This document shows, piece by piece, positions 32,362 to 44,075 of a DNA stretch of 64,000 bases; position 1 is the first letter of the stretch; each line of letters starts with the position of its first letter. This stretch comes from Chrysoporthe austroafricana (Eukaryota > Ascomycota > Sordariomycetes > Diaporthales > Cryphonectriaceae): contig JYIP02000002.1 of NCBI GenBank assembly GCA_001051155.2, positions 193,583 through 257,582 on the forward strand, in the 5' to 3' direction. A program made the position numbers and the translations under genes. The notes below the pieces were generated by a model. The model was given only the letters and a program-made list of their open reading frames with translations, did not search any database and had not been told where the DNA came from.

Positions 32362-33506
32362 GCTGCGTTCCGGTGCTGACTTATGTTTAGTATTGTGGAG
32401 CGAAGTGTACTCTCAAGGGCCCTGGATGTGTATTTGATGTCTCAGGGCACGACAATGACTTGTGAGGTGATGAGATTCCCGATCGACAAGACAATGAAGA
32501 TGTTACGTTCGCCGGGAGCAGGTCTGCGGGGTGAGGAGTGGGAGCTCTATGTCATGCGACCTGCTAAATTTATCCAGCTAGCGGAGAATCAGCTTTGGTT
32601 GTATAGATAGACACATAACCCATGCAGCGAGACGGCTGTCTCTATAGAAGCCACTATGGTGCTTAATTAATTATACCATATTATCGCCCCGAGTAGCTTC
32701 CCTGTGAGCCGCATGGATGCCCCCCAGCCACCAGAGAATTATTCCAAGGACCGGCGGAATACGTGTCTCCTTGCCTCGAGCTTGATGGAATCACCAGACT
32801 CACCAGAGCTGGTCTGTGTGGAGCAGCCTCCCAATCCGTATGATCAAGCGCCTACTACGTCGCACGCGTGGTTGGAGAACGCTGAGCAGGTGTCTCGGCT
32901 TACCCGTTACGGCAGCCCGCCCCTATGTTCGTCGACGTCCGGTCTGGAGATCTCCACCAGATTCGAGGCCACCACGGAGGATCGTCACCCCCGCGAGACT
33001 ACCCCGCTGCCCTCCGCATTCTGATATGCACTCCAGATGCCGGTAACTGGGTCGCGCCTGGGCGCTGGGCATGGGGTAGGCTGCCTGCGAGCGAAGCCAC
33101 TGATACAGTTCTGGGAACCCGACAGTGATAACCCACCCAGCTGCGTAGAAGGTTCTCGCCGGCGCCACTCGCTCCTTTGTTGGGGTTGGGAGCTCGTAGC
33201 TAGACTCTTGTGATGCCCTGTCTGTAGCGACGGGCCGGTCTGCTGGTAGCTTGTGCGCACCTAGATAGGCTGGCTGATTACCTCGCGGTCCATTCGGTGC
33301 AGTAATAGAGGGGAAGTCTAACCAGAAAGACAGGGTCGCCTTCATAAACTTGTCTTATGACCGGATTCAAGCCTTTCTCGACCACATCGTCCACGATTCT
33401 CCGCCCTCCCATCAGATAGTTCTATGAGTTATCGACATAACGGTGATCTCCAGTACCCAACGGATCCAAGCACATCTACTATATGATAGTCCATACGGCG
33501 TAGGAG
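32362..33506. promoter_or_regulatory. Divergent intergenic region between isomerase and kinase
   Basis: 1.1 kb between the starts of the RpiB-like (minus) and kinase (plus) genes. A 140-codon minus frame (32923-33345) and 106-codon plus frame overlap with no recognisable domain and are taken as chance. It probably holds the regulatory DNA of both genes. No transcription-factor gene is encoded here. Confidence 0.45.
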
Positions 33507-35294
33507 ATGTCCAAAGCTCACCTGTTCCATTCCCCCGACGGCCTGGTGGCCAAGTCCCTCCGGGGCCTCATCTCCTACAACCCCTCACTCTCCCTGGATG
33601 AGACAAATCGTGTAGTCTTCGACACGAAACATGACCCTTCCAAGGTCAGCATCATCTCGGGCGGCGGCTCGGGCCACGAGCCGGCGTGGAGCGGCTACGT
33701 TGGCGAGAACATGCTTGCGGCTTCCGTGGGCGGCGATATCTTCGCCAGTCCGTCCACCAAGCAGATTCTGGCCGCCATCGACGCCGTTCCGAGCCGCGAG
33801 GGGTCCATTCTCGTCGTCACAAACTACACGGGCGACTGCTTGCACTTCGGTCTTGCCAACGAGAAGGCCGTGGCCAGGGGCCACCGCTGCAGGATGATCA
33901 TCTGCGGCGACGACGTCTCTGTTGGTAGAAAGGGGAGTCTGGTTGGGCGCCGAGGGCTTGCCGGACAGATCGGGGTCCTGAAGGTCATGGGCGGCGCGGC
34001 GGGCCAGGGAGCCTCTCTGGACGATGTGTACGACCTAGGCGTGGCCTTCTCTCAGCAGATCGTTTCCATCGCCGCCACGCTAGACCACTGCCACGTTCCT
34101 GGCCGGACCGAGCATGCCATGCTTGGTCAGGATGAGGTCGAGATAGGTACGGGACCCCACAACGAGCCCGGCTACAAGAAGCTCTCCCCAGCTCCTTCGG
34201 CCGAGGAGCTTGTCGCGCAGATTCTCAAGTACTGCCTGGAAGAGAAGGACCCAGAGCGGGCCTACGTAAAGTTCAGCCCTGGAGACGAAACATTCCTCCT
34301 GATCAGCAATTTCGGCGGCATGTCGCAGCTGGAGATGGGAGCCCTGACGGACGAGATCCTGGAGCAGCTGGCGAGCGACTGGAATATAGAGCCCGAACGT
34401 GTATACGTTGGGCCTTTGGAGACGTCTCTCAACGCGCCAGCCTTCTCGGTCTCCGTCGTCAATGTCACAGCTGCCGCTAGGAATTGCTCCTATTCGGTCG
34501 AGCAGATCAAGGCGTTCGCCGACGTAAAGACCACCACGTTCTGGGAGTCTGTGGCGGGCGTCCAAGGAGCTCGACGCAAGCGACAACACCAATTCGTCAA
34601 CCCTCCTGTGGAGTCCAAAAAGGCAGTGGAAAATGACAAGGACCTCAAGGTTGACCCGGCCGTTCTCGACCAGATGCTGAGAAGCGCGTGTGATGCGCTC
34701 GTTCGCGCCGAACCAGACCTCACAAAGTGGGACACAGTCATGGGCGACGGCGATTGCGGGGAAACACTCAAGACCGGCGCGACCAGCTTGATCGCAGCTC
34801 TTGACAGCAAGAAGATCGCCGCAAAAGGCTCGGTCCTCACTGTGCTGCAGGAGGTGGAAGACATTGTCGAGACAAAGATGGGCGGTACCCTGGGCGGGAT
34901 CTTGGGCATCTTCTTCGTGTCGCTCCGCCATGCCATTGAGTATAACGTGACCGCTGGGCAGACAAAGAATGTCGCCGAAGTCTGGGGCCGATCGTTGTCT
35001 GCTGCGTTGGAGCACCTGTCCAAATACACGCCCGCCAAGGTCGGTGACCGAACGGTCATGGACACCTTGATCCCTTTCGCCGAGGCGATTCAGAAGGTCG
35101 GCAGCTTGAACGAGGGTGTTCTCGCCGCAACCAAAGGCGCCGACGCGACGAGAACGATGACTCCTAGGCTGGGTAGGGCTACTTATGTTGCTGCAGGACG
35201 ACAGAATGGAGCCTCAGGACCACTCCCGCCGGATCCGGGAGCTTGGGGAGCCATGGTGGCCATACAGGGGCTGAGGGATGGACAGGTTATCTGA
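33507..35294 (+). CDS. Dihydroxyacetone-kinase-family enzyme (probable erythrulose kinase), 595 aa
   Basis: Single exon. The DhaK domain (about 1-340) has SGGGSGHEPAWSGYVG (about 51-66), NYTGDCLHFG and a substrate-binding His in TLDHCHVPGR (about 191-200). That His would form the covalent hemiaminal with the ketone of the substrate. The DhaL domain (about 385-592) has GDGDCGETLKTG with the Mg-binding aspartates, GGTLGGILGIFF and GDRTVMDTL. This is the usual architecture of the ATP-dependent eukaryotic enzymes (about 580-600 aa). Members phosphorylate dihydroxyacetone, or L-erythrulose in Yarrowia EYK1 and bacterial LerK. The adjacent TPI-like and RpiB-like isomerases make erythrulose the more likely substrate here (inference). 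The DhaL loop GGTLGG differs from the common GGSSG form. Cytosolic: no targeting signal is seen. Confidence 0.92.
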   Translation: MSKAHLFHSPDGLVAKSLRGLISYNPSLSLDETNRVVFDTKHDPSKVSIISGGGSGHEPAWSGYVGENMLAASVGGDIFASPSTKQILAAIDAVPSREGSILVVTNYTGDCLHFGLANEKAVARGHRCRMIICGDDVSVGRKGSLVGRRGLAGQIGVLKVMGGAAGQGASLDDVYDLGVAFSQQIVSIAATLDHCHVPGRTEHAMLGQDEVEIGTGPHNEPGYKKLSPAPSAEELVAQILKYCLEEKDPERAYVKFSPGDETFLLISNFGGMSQLEMGALTDEILEQLASDWNIEPERVYVGPLETSLNAPAFSVSVVNVTAAARNCSYSVEQIKAFADVKTTTFWESVAGVQGARRKRQHQFVNPPVESKKAVENDKDLKVDPAVLDQMLRSACDALVRAEPDLTKWDTVMGDGDCGETLKTGATSLIAALDSKKIAAKGSVLTVLQEVEDIVETKMGGTLGGILGIFFVSLRHAIEYNVTAGQTKNVAEVWGRSLSAALEHLSKYTPAKVGDRTVMDTLIPFAEAIQKVGSLNEGVLAATKGADATRTMTPRLGRATYVAAGRQNGASGPLPPDPGAWGAMVAIQGLRDGQVI

Positions 35295-35581
35295 TTTTTG
35301 CCAGCTAATTTATGAGGCAGAGCTTTGAGTATATACATCCGGGTTCGCTTAGATAAACCACGTCCTCACACAGGGCAAATGTAGTCGAGTGTCTTGTAAT
35401 GCCTATTCAGGCAGTTTCAATAATTAAATCAAATGACCCTTGCCAATTGTTTCTCATTGTCAAAGAAGACAGTACGAATCGCTCATGCTGCCATGCTCAC
35501 AGAATGCCCTTGTTGATCACTTGCTGTCGCAATGTTCGGTTCCCATCTCTAGACGTGGAGCAAATTCAAGATTCAAGTGCG

Positions 35582-36547
35582 TCAGGCCGGACTGACGCGA
35601 CTGCTGTCGATTGCCTCACGGACCAATTCTCTCAAGCTTTTCCGCCTGATGAGGGAGTCTCCATCTCCACCAAATGTCAAGCCATCTGTGAAATTTCCAG
35701 CCCCGCTACCACCGAAGTTGAGCTGCAAAATAGTATTCACGTAGGTCGCCGTCTGGTCTCCAGCTCGAACCGCCTCCTCCTTCTGTCTTAACAGCTCCTC
35801 CGAGCTGACATCGACAACAGAAAACGTGTGTCCGGAAGCTTCTTCGAGGAGACCCGTTATTTCTTTCATCGTTGTTTGCACTTCAGCGATGTGTATTCGC
35901 TTGTTCTTAGTTTTCTCCTCGTCCATCTTCAGCGCAGCAACAACGCACGCGGCGATGAACTCTGTCGAGCTTGCCGTGAATACCTCCTCCCCACCATCGA
36001 TAAACATTGCCTTGTGATGTATCAAGTCCCAGATGCCGAGCAAACCGCGCAGAGCCGAGTCGACAAACATACCCGGTACAATAGTGGTGAAGCTTGTCGT
36101 GGAATCACTCTCGGCAAGAGACATGAACTTATCCGCGTTGCGTATCGAAGGGGCGTCCTTCCCGAACGCAGCAACAGCAGCAGGATGCAGCACATCAAGT
36201 GTGAATTCGCTTGGGAAAATTCGTCGCACGCCGGCCTCCTGCGCCGCCCGCAGGAGCGGTTGATCGAGCTTCTGAGCCACGGCGGTCGGGAGCGCAGAGA
36301 TCACCACATCAGCACCCCTTAGGGCCTCGACCAGAGAGTCGTTGCTTTCGTAGTCAACGGGAACCACTGCATAATCCCGAAGCCCCTTTTGATGGCTAGA
36401 CTTTGCATTTTCGACGGCGGAGGCCAGCTGACTTTGGCGTACTATGACTGTGACATTGAAGACGGGCGCTGTAGACTGGAGCAGGTTGCGAAGTATAGGC
36501 GAGCCGATGCGGCCAGTTGCACCCGCTAAGACGACGGATTGGAACAT
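35582..36547 (-). CDS. NmrA/isoflavone-reductase-like NAD(P)-binding protein, 321 aa
   Basis: Single exon from ATG 36547. The N-terminal dinucleotide loop VVLAGATGRIGSPI (about 5-18) and the FPSEFTLDV segment (about 116-124) are typical of atypical short-chain reductases of the NmrA/isoflavone-reductase group. A mixed beta/alpha C-terminal substrate domain follows. There is no signal peptide. Members either reduce small molecules or act as redox sensors. The gene converges on the kinase with a 287-base gap. It may be part of the sugar cluster or merely a neighbour; nothing in the sequence decides this. It is well formed, with no frameshift. Confidence 0.85.
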   Translation of the reverse strand: MFQSVVLAGATGRIGSPILRNLLQSTAPVFNVTVIVRQSQLASAVENAKSSHQKGLRDYAVVPVDYESNDSLVEALRGADVVISALPTAVAQKLDQPLLRAAQEAGVRRIFPSEFTLDVLHPAAVAAFGKDAPSIRNADKFMSLAESDSTTSFTTIVPGMFVDSALRGLLGIWDLIHHKAMFIDGGEEVFTASSTEFIAACVVAALKMDEEKTKNKRIHIAEVQTTMKEITGLLEEASGHTFSVVDVSSEELLRQKEEAVRAGDQTATYVNTILQLNFGGSGAGNFTDGLTFGGDGDSLIRRKSLRELVREAIDSSRVSPA

Positions 36548-37693
36548 TTTGAGTTTTTGAAGATCGGAATTTTTAGAGGGAGTTGGCGAGGAACAAAATC
36601 TCCGTCCGGAAAAGAGAAGCAGTAATTAATCTTGAACCAAAAATCAAGCAACCCGGATCATGAAGCCGTGGACAATTTATACGGATCACCTTAGGCCTCT
36701 CGGAGCCGCAAACAGAACGATCAAGAAGACTGTGGCTCTCAAGATTTCAAATCAAGATAATAATGCCATCGTTGTTGGTCATCAGCGTGTTCCTAGGCCT
36801 GGGTATGCGCTGGTGATTAATCAGCACTATCACCCGCTAGCTGCTTTCGTGTCATCGCGCCCTTGATTGATACACCGCATTCTTGACAAGTGTTATCGGC
36901 ACACTAATTACGATACGACTGAAATTTGGGATCTATTGTGACTGAGTTGCCGAAGATGTTTGAATTCCACAGGGTGCTGGTGGACATTCAATCAGACCAG
37001 TCAAGGCTTCCTAGGAATCAACAACTGAACGTGAAACAATGTGTTTGCTGCTCGTCATGACGAGACTCCGACTAAGCGAATCATCATTATCAAATGCAGG
37101 AAGGATATAAACTTCATTATCATGTACAGGGTTTTCGTTGGGAGGGGGGGAATGCCACAACAAAAATCTTTCTCGCATTGAGGCATTCGATCACTTCGTA
37201 AGCAGGCCAGACTGTGGTAATAGTAGCTGAATTTACGTCACCCTATGTTAGAAGCAATCGATAGTCGCTAAAGACATGTGGACAGTAATTCAAATACTGA
37301 CCGTCTTGTCACCTACAGCGTATGAACGACTGCCGTTGGACATTCCCGTGTGTGATACCCTCTACCGTAATTTCGGGTCGGATCGGATCCGACGCCTTCC
37401 GGATAGCTATGAATAACTCTCAGGGCTTAATAAAATTACACTTACTGCTGTGGCCACCCCCTTTCCCGAAAGACATCGTGTGCGCGCAGAGGCACATATC
37501 TATGAGCGACGCAGAAAAGGCAGGGCCACGATATCGTGGCGAGATAGCAGCATGGAGGTTTCGTCCAGCTTCGGCAAGGTTTTCCTTCATGGGTATTTGC
37601 AGGGGGACCGCATGCTAGATATCTAGCGGAGACATCTGAGATAGCTCTGAGATAGCTTTCAGATACTCTATAGCGTGATAAAAATTTATAAAT

Positions 37694-37756
<63 letters not shown>

Positions 37757-40104
37757 CTGCTGTGGCCACAAACCTGGCGAGAGCTCCCTGGCAAGAGCTC
37801 CCCATCATACGGGCAATCTCTCCCCGACTCTCCGAACTCATAGAGTCTCCAGTCTATAAGCATGAGACCCTTATGAATCCAGGGTCTAAAGTAGTTGTAC
37901 ACTAGGTGCAGTAGTGGCGTACATACTAATTATTAGTGGCGAGGCGCGGAGGCTTCACTCCTGCAAGTTCAGCTCTGCCATATCGTCGAAGCAACATCCC
38001 TGGGACAGCTTCGCGTCCCGAGTACGATTCGGCTCCATGCTGCCGGGTTTCTGCGCCGTATTTAGTTCTGATCGACCTGAAGGGAAAATGAAGCCATGAC
38101 TTGATTTATGGGTACTTCGTTCTTCGTGATGACCGTCCACGAGGGAGTACGGAGGAACGGAAGCGTAGATTCGGAATTTCCGCCCGTGACTTGGAATGGT
38201 ACCATAGTGATGGTCCACTCAGGGGCCAAAAGATATCAACGCCTCGACAACATCTCGACTTGTTGAGAAAGGGGAAAGGGGGGTTTGAGTCATTTCTGGA
38301 TTCATGCGATGGAACCTATGGTAGATCCCACGGGGTAGTATCCCACAGGAGATTGTTCTATAGCAGGCGATCATGTATACGTTCATCTTACTACGGTAAG
38401 AGGCTATTGTAGCCCGCTATTCAGGAGCAGGAGATGAGGCACTAGTTCGGGCTTTGCTGATGCTAATGTAACACCTGAGGGTAGCGCGCGACCTATCAGC
38501 TGGCAGGCTACGGCGGGTGACGTGCGACAGCATGGAGAAGTCCTCGCGTTGCAGACTCCACTATCGTCTTGTCGTCCTGCCGTGGTTAAAGCCGAGACTG
38601 ACCAGCAACGCGATGCTTGTGGCGGTAAAGTCCCGGTCGGCGGGTCCGAGGCTGCCGGGACAATCCCCAGTAATACTACCCAGTACGGTAGTCATAGCAG
38701 ATCATCTTCTGCAGGGCTTCTTATCGATCGTAGTATGCAAATCTGCGGGCCAGACCGACATCGACTCGTTGTGTGCAGCATGTGTGCAGCCATCGTCGTG
38801 TAGAAGACCAGATGGATACCGTCCGCTCCAGAGCGTCCGCAGCTTGTCTCCGTCTCGTCCGGTGCAGTGGCCTGTCGAAGCTGGCGGCCGAACACCTGTT
38901 GATTCATGGCGTGGCCAGGCCCCAAAAAAATTTCCCTGCTGACTGTGGAGCCTCGAGTGCGTTCTAACAACGCGTAGTATGTAATGGGTTCCGGGTTTAC
39001 CACTCGGCCTTTCTATTCCCTTGGTAGCGGCCGAATGCTACTTCGACGGCATTGCGATCATCATGCATGCAGCACGAGGAGACGCCACTTTAGTCACACA
39101 GTGCTGTGTGGTCATGCGTTTCAGCCCTACCATGATCTCGATGCAATTATGATTTTTTTTTAATAAAAAAAAGGTTGCGCGTCTTGCCCATCTGCGCAAG
39201 TTCAGCGCAGTAGATAGTTTACTACCTAACCAAGTAGTCATTTACTACAGAGTAGGCACCGAAAAGCTCTATTTCTCGAAAGCCAAGACGACACTATTTC
39301 AATTTACGTTTGTTTTCTATTTTTTTTTAAAAAAAAAAAAAAAGTCTACGGTAGTCAAGACGTAGACCTGTCGAAGTCACACTAGTATTATTAATTATAG
39401 TCCAAGTATCCGTGGAGTCCCGCCACGGTCCTGGAACGGAAATACGGCCTCCAAGGGTGGCTGAAAAGATGCATTGGCGATGCCCCGTTTGTGGGACCCC
39501 GGAATTCACCCGAGGCTAAGAAGCCACTGCTATGGAACAACACCCTGCTATGAGATAGCCTAGCACGCCTGGGATGGCTTGCTCTTGGATAGTCTGCAAC
39601 GGTGATCCGCACTTCTGTCGGTGCAGACCGCTCGGCGCCCGCGTACTTATATGTTTCAGGCACGATTTCCTGAAACGGCTGGCCTGCAGAGAAGCCAGCG
39701 ATCATAAGCATGCCAAGTCTCGTGGTTCACTGTACTCCGTACGGCCCGCGGAAACGGCCCTGAGGCTGCGAATATTGGGGATGTGGATATACCCCGTTGA
39801 ATAGGGTCGATCGATGTGGACGACGTACGCGCCCCTTGCAGGGGCGTTCCCTAGCCGTTATCGTTCGACAGTGCTGGTACCGCCTACTGGGCATAGTAAT
39901 TAGCAGAGGAAGAAAACGATCGCGACCCGCCCCCCTCGGGATGTTCGAGCAAGACGACTTTCATCAAGCGCCGGCTTGCGTCGTCAAGCCTCTCGGTTCA
40001 GCCTCGCCTTTGAACACCAGTCCACATCGACCCCGAATGTGCTGTCCAGCTCGCTCTCGGCCGAACAAACCCTTTCGTTTCCCAACACATCCAGTCGCGA
40101 CAAC
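36548..40104. other. 3.6 kb gene-free interval with simple repeats
   Basis: No frame here exceeds about 140 codons and none carries a motif. Besides the TTTA array listed separately, there are two T-run/A-run inverted pairs (about 39152-39171 and 39320-39343) able to form simple hairpins. The block at 38.5-39.0 kb is GC-rich with mirrored spurious ORFs. The last ~150 bases are the leader of the membrane-protein gene. Confidence 0.5.
37692..37756. repeat. TTTA microsatellite, about 16 units
   Basis: A near-perfect tandem array of the 4-base unit in a gene-free interval, embedded in ordinary AT content. It will be length-polymorphic between isolates. Confidence 0.95.
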
Positions 40105-41769
40105 ATGACGCTCTACATAGACGACGCGCCCCACGTCGTGGGGGCAGTGGCCACTCTCATGGTGCTTAGCCTCATAAGCTTTGCCCTACGAGTTCACGTT
40201 CGTCTGGGCCAGAAGACGTGGGGACAGGAGGACACGGTCATGGCCATCGCACTGGTGAGTGAGCCCGCCCAAGAAGAAGATGTTGTTATCTGAGACTGAC
40301 GGTTAACGACGTTCTGGCCAGTTTCCGTTCCTTGTGCTGTCGATTTCCTGCCTCCTCGGAGGCGTGAACGGCATCGGAGTTACGGACGAAGATATCGCGG
40401 CAGCGACGGATGCAGACTATGAAACGCTGGGCTTGATGTACTTCTTCCTCTTCGAGGTCTTCTACTGCGCGACCATCATCCCGGTCAAGCTTTCCATCTC
40501 GTTGATGCTCATCCGAATTGCGCAAAATCGGAGGCCCTACATCTGGGCCTCGTGGGGAATGATGTTGTTGTTCTTCCTCGCAGACGCAAGTGGATTATTC
40601 TACATCATCTTCCAGTGCACACCCGTCTCGTACGTATCCGAGCACCCGTCGGGATCTTGAACATGTGGTCTCTCGGCATGACTTCCGCTGATCTCTGTAC
40701 AGTTATGCCTGGGACACAAATCAGGAGGGCTCCTGTCTCCCAGCGGCGTGGCTTGCTGACATATACTACATGTGTACTGCCGTCAACATCGCCACAGACT
40801 GGACGACCGCGCTTCTGTATGTCTTATTTCAAGCAGTATACCCGTGTTGTTGTGATATCCCACGCATAAGTTGCTAATTGGGCCAACCTACGCAGGCCTA
40901 TTCCTCTCTTGTGGCACGTGAGGCTCGAACGTAGCGAGAAGCTCTCGGTGGGCGGTATCCTCGGCCTAGGCATCTTGTAAGTCCTGTTCGGTGCGATAGG
41001 TCACAGACCCGTCTCTAGATCCAGAATTACTGACAAGATGATAGCGCGAGTCTCGCAGCTTGCATCAGGCTGAACTATACCATCAACCTCACGTCATCCG
41101 AAAACTATCTCTGTACGTTCCATGCCGTCGTGTGTGACAGACATGGGCTCCGAACTAATCAGAACCGTAGTCGAAATTTCCAACATTGTGATCTGGGGTT
41201 ACATGGAGGTGGCTGTGGGAGTGGTACGTGCAGTGAAGATTTCTTTCCTCTTTTCGAATGTCTCGGGTCTCGGGGTCAACACGTCTGTCAAGTCTATATG
41301 GAGGTCTTCGGGCGCTCTGAAGCGTGATGCTGTTCTAAGGCTCCCAGCATAACAGCATACGACTCCCCTTTCCCCTTTCCCCTTTCCCTATTCCCAAATA
41401 CTCTGTTTTCTAACAGCTGAACAGTTTGTTGGTTGTCTCGCCACACTCCGGCCTTTGTTCAGAAGCCTCTTCCAGTTGGGGTCTCTTGGGAACAGCAAGG
41501 CCAAGTCGGGGGCAGGCCATTCCGGGCTGCGATTTGCAAACAACTCCCGCCGGACGTACGACCAGTTCTCAAAACACGATGACTTCGAGATGGGTGACAT
41601 TGGCACGACGAGTAGGGCATACAAGGGTTCTGTGGGCCCTCCGACTATGTCGAGCAGGACCGACAGCATGGAGCAGACGTTGGTGGACAACAAGGATCCC
41701 ATGGGAAACCAGAGCATCGTTGTTAGCCGACATGTTCACATCGCACACGAGCGGAAGGAGATTCCTTGA
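40105..41769 (+). CDS. Rhodopsin-domain (PTH11-like) integral membrane protein, 372 aa
   Basis: Seven exons: 40105-40254, 40322-40629, 40703-40816, 40896-40976, 41045-41112, 41171-41223 and 41425-41769. All are GT-AG and in phase. The product has about seven hydrophobic helices, starting at residue ~12 (VVGAVATLMVLSLISFAL). It carries fungal rhodopsin-domain landmarks such as the W-G-x-E-D motif after helix 1 (TWGQEDTVM), an acidic and aromatic helix-3 segment, and the PIPLLW and LRPLFR blocks. The C-terminal ~100 residues are a hydrophilic Ser-rich cytosolic tail. No CFEM domain precedes it. Members of this very large family include PTH11, a surface-sensing receptor of rice blast, but most have no known ligand. 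The last intron (201 bases) is the longest. The exon 5/6 junction has one alternative acceptor, which would introduce a stop. Confidence 0.85.
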
Positions 41770-42760
41770 GGGAATTTGGATACACGGAGTTTGGGGGTTC
41801 AATAGCATTACCTGGTCGTGATACACGAGGACGCTTCTCCTCGCTGATTGGAATTATTTTAATATGAGTACATAGAACCTTCTGTATTAAAAATAATGCA
41901 ATACTAGAAGCCATCGAATTTTCGACCATCATGTTGAATGCTAGAGGAGTGGGCGTTGGCGTCAAGTTGACAACCTTCATTGAAATTTACAGATCTCAGC
42001 CTCCGGGCGTTCACGTTTTATTAATGAAACAGTAAGGCTGGGACCTAGTGAAAGCCACAGAACTCGTCCGGAGAAATAGACGGGCTAAACTTTAACTTTA
42101 ATGATAGCCTGTTGGTTATCTGCTTTGGTGCAATCTGTCGATGGAAGGTCTGTCTGTAGTCATATGTTTAGTCTATTTCGTACACTCGTACCTTGCGCTG
42201 GACAAGAAAATAAACGCGCTGTTTAGTGCTTTCACCGCTTGGGTGATTCCGACTGGAAGGCGAATCAACTATTACAGTAAGATTCCCTTTGCCACGCCGA
42301 AAGGTGTGCGGACTTAACGGCCTGCAGCAGCACTCCGCTATATCCCTCTATCAGTAATCAAGCCCTAGCATATGACTGGCACTCCTTGAATCATGCAACG
42401 GTGCTGCTTATCCCGTTGGACGTATCTTCCGAGGCGACTCGGACGTTAAGGTGTCCGAAGTTCCCGCTTGTAGTCCTCCCCGTCCAGCCGTCTTTCGGGC
42501 TCCTATAAGTAATAGGTAAGCACTGAACAATCAGCCAACTACCAACTACTCACGGCACTATGATACATTTCAGATCATAATCACATCCCGAGAACCCATG
42601 CAGACTCCAGCTCACAGTTGTCATCCCCATTCTCTGTTGTAAATTACACCCCCAGAGGCTTCCAGGCTTGACCATCGGCCCGCCTTCCATTCCGCGTCCA
42701 CACCAACAGTCAGTTCGGCAGAGCAGGCTTGCGAAGCATCTTGGTTGAGAGCATCAAGTC
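41770..42760. other. Intergenic
   Basis: About 1 kb between the membrane-protein gene and the hydrolase. Only short ORFs occur and no repeat stands out. The 3' half is probably the hydrolase promoter. Confidence 0.45.
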
Positions 42761-43594
42761 ATGTCGTCAACGGAAGCCCGCAGCAGCTTCATAGAGCTCG
42801 GGCCCGACGTCCGGATCCACGTGGAGATCGTCGAGGAAAGCGGCTCCCGCCGCGACACGCCGACGATCGTCTTCCTGCATTTCTGGGGCGGGTCGACGCG
42901 CACCTGGTCCAGGGTCGTCCCCCTCGTGGCCTCGACATACCGCACCGTCGCCGTCGACTTCCGCGGCTGGGGGGCGTCCACGGGCCCGCGGGACGCCGGC
43001 GCCTACTCCATCGCCCAGCTCGCCGCCGACGTCGAGGCCGTGATCGAGCGCCTCGGCCTGACGGCGGTCTACCTTGTGGGGCTCAGCATGGGCGCCAAGG
43101 TCGCGCAGGTCGTCGCGGGCCGGGGCCGCGTCGAGGGCCTGCGGGGCCTCGTGCTCGTGACCCCGGCGCCGGCGGCGCCGCTGGTCCTGCCGCCGGAGGT
43201 CGGTGAGCAGCAGGCGCGCGCGTTCGAGACCTGGGAGAGCGCGGAGCTCGCGACGCGGGGCGTCCTGTTCTCGTCGCCCCAGGCGCTGGGCGACGGGCTG
43301 CTGAAAGAGGTCGTGGAGGATATGCTCCGGGGGAACCGGGAGGCGAAGGCTGCGTGGCCCACGTATGCGATGGGGGAAGACGTCAGGTCGCTGGCGAAGC
43401 AGATCAGGGTGCCGGTGCAGGTCATGGCTGCGGCGAAGGACGTGGTGGAGCCTGTGGAGCGGGTGAAGGAGGAGGTTTGTGCTCTTATCGAGGGCTGCCG
43501 CCTGGTGGTGTTGCCCACGTCGGGCCACCTCCCGCCCCTGGAGGTGCCAGAAGAGGTCTCAAGCCAGATGCTGGACTTTCTTGGAGGCTTATAG
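42761..43594 (+). CDS. Alpha/beta hydrolase, 277 aa
   Basis: Single exon with an ATG in a clear start context. The fold is recognisable from the oxyanion-hole strand IVFLHFWGG (about 36-44), DFRGWGAS (about 67-74), the nucleophile elbow GLSMGAK (Ser about 110), the acid AKDVVEP (about 227-233) and the catalytic His in SGHLPPLE (about 253-260). It lacks a signal peptide and is probably cytosolic. The layout is that of small-molecule esterases and C-C hydrolases of the haloperoxidase type; Phe-Trp after the first His may tune substrate access. The gene is GC-rich with strongly C/G-ended codons, which is why both antisense frames are also open. No substrate can be assigned. Confidence 0.88.
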   Translation: MSSTEARSSFIELGPDVRIHVEIVEESGSRRDTPTIVFLHFWGGSTRTWSRVVPLVASTYRTVAVDFRGWGASTGPRDAGAYSIAQLAADVEAVIERLGLTAVYLVGLSMGAKVAQVVAGRGRVEGLRGLVLVTPAPAAPLVLPPEVGEQQARAFETWESAELATRGVLFSSPQALGDGLLKEVVEDMLRGNREAKAAWPTYAMGEDVRSLAKQIRVPVQVMAAAKDVVEPVERVKEEVCALIEGCRLVVLPTSGHLPPLEVPEEVSSQMLDFLGGL

Positions 43595-44075
43595 GGTGCC
43601 GTGTCTCGTGGTTCAGATCTCAACAACCAAGCAGCCCTGAGAATTGTATAGCACCCGATGCCCCCTGACTCCGGTCTTCACCAAGTCTCACAAAGCCCAG
43701 CGAGAAGGACACCAACGTGAGATCTTAATCCCTGCTCATCAGGGTCTTTTCCCTGCTGGACGGTGGCGTTTTGAGGCTGAAGTTTGTGCTCTGTACGTAC
43801 CTAGGTAGTATTAGCTGTTGTCGAGATCTAGGCTTAACGAGACATTCTCGCCCCAAACCCGAGCCTCTCCTAAAAACGCCACGATGCCTCCAGCCTATGC
43901 CAATTGCGATATCAGGACGGTAAGCTCAAGGCCGAGCGAGTACGACTAGTTTCTATCCATGCTTCTTATTCTATGCTGCGGCGGTCCAACGCCTAGGTAC
44001 CTAGACCCTCCCTTCTTCCCCAGCCGCCTCGGAACGCATCCACCCCCCACCATCTCTCCCCCCCCCTTTTTTTTT
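43595..44075. other. Convergent intergenic region
   Basis: About 480 bases between the ends of the hydrolase and nucleotidase genes. Contains two pieces of the taggtacctag palindromic repeat (43797-43808 and 43993-44004) and a C-run/T-run at 44060-44077 adjoining the nucleotidase stop codon. Confidence 0.55.

Noticed and set aside
26906..36547. A secondary-metabolite biosynthetic cluster
   Set aside because: No PKS, NRPS, terpene synthase, P450 or transporter is present; the enzymes are primary sugar-phosphate enzymes.
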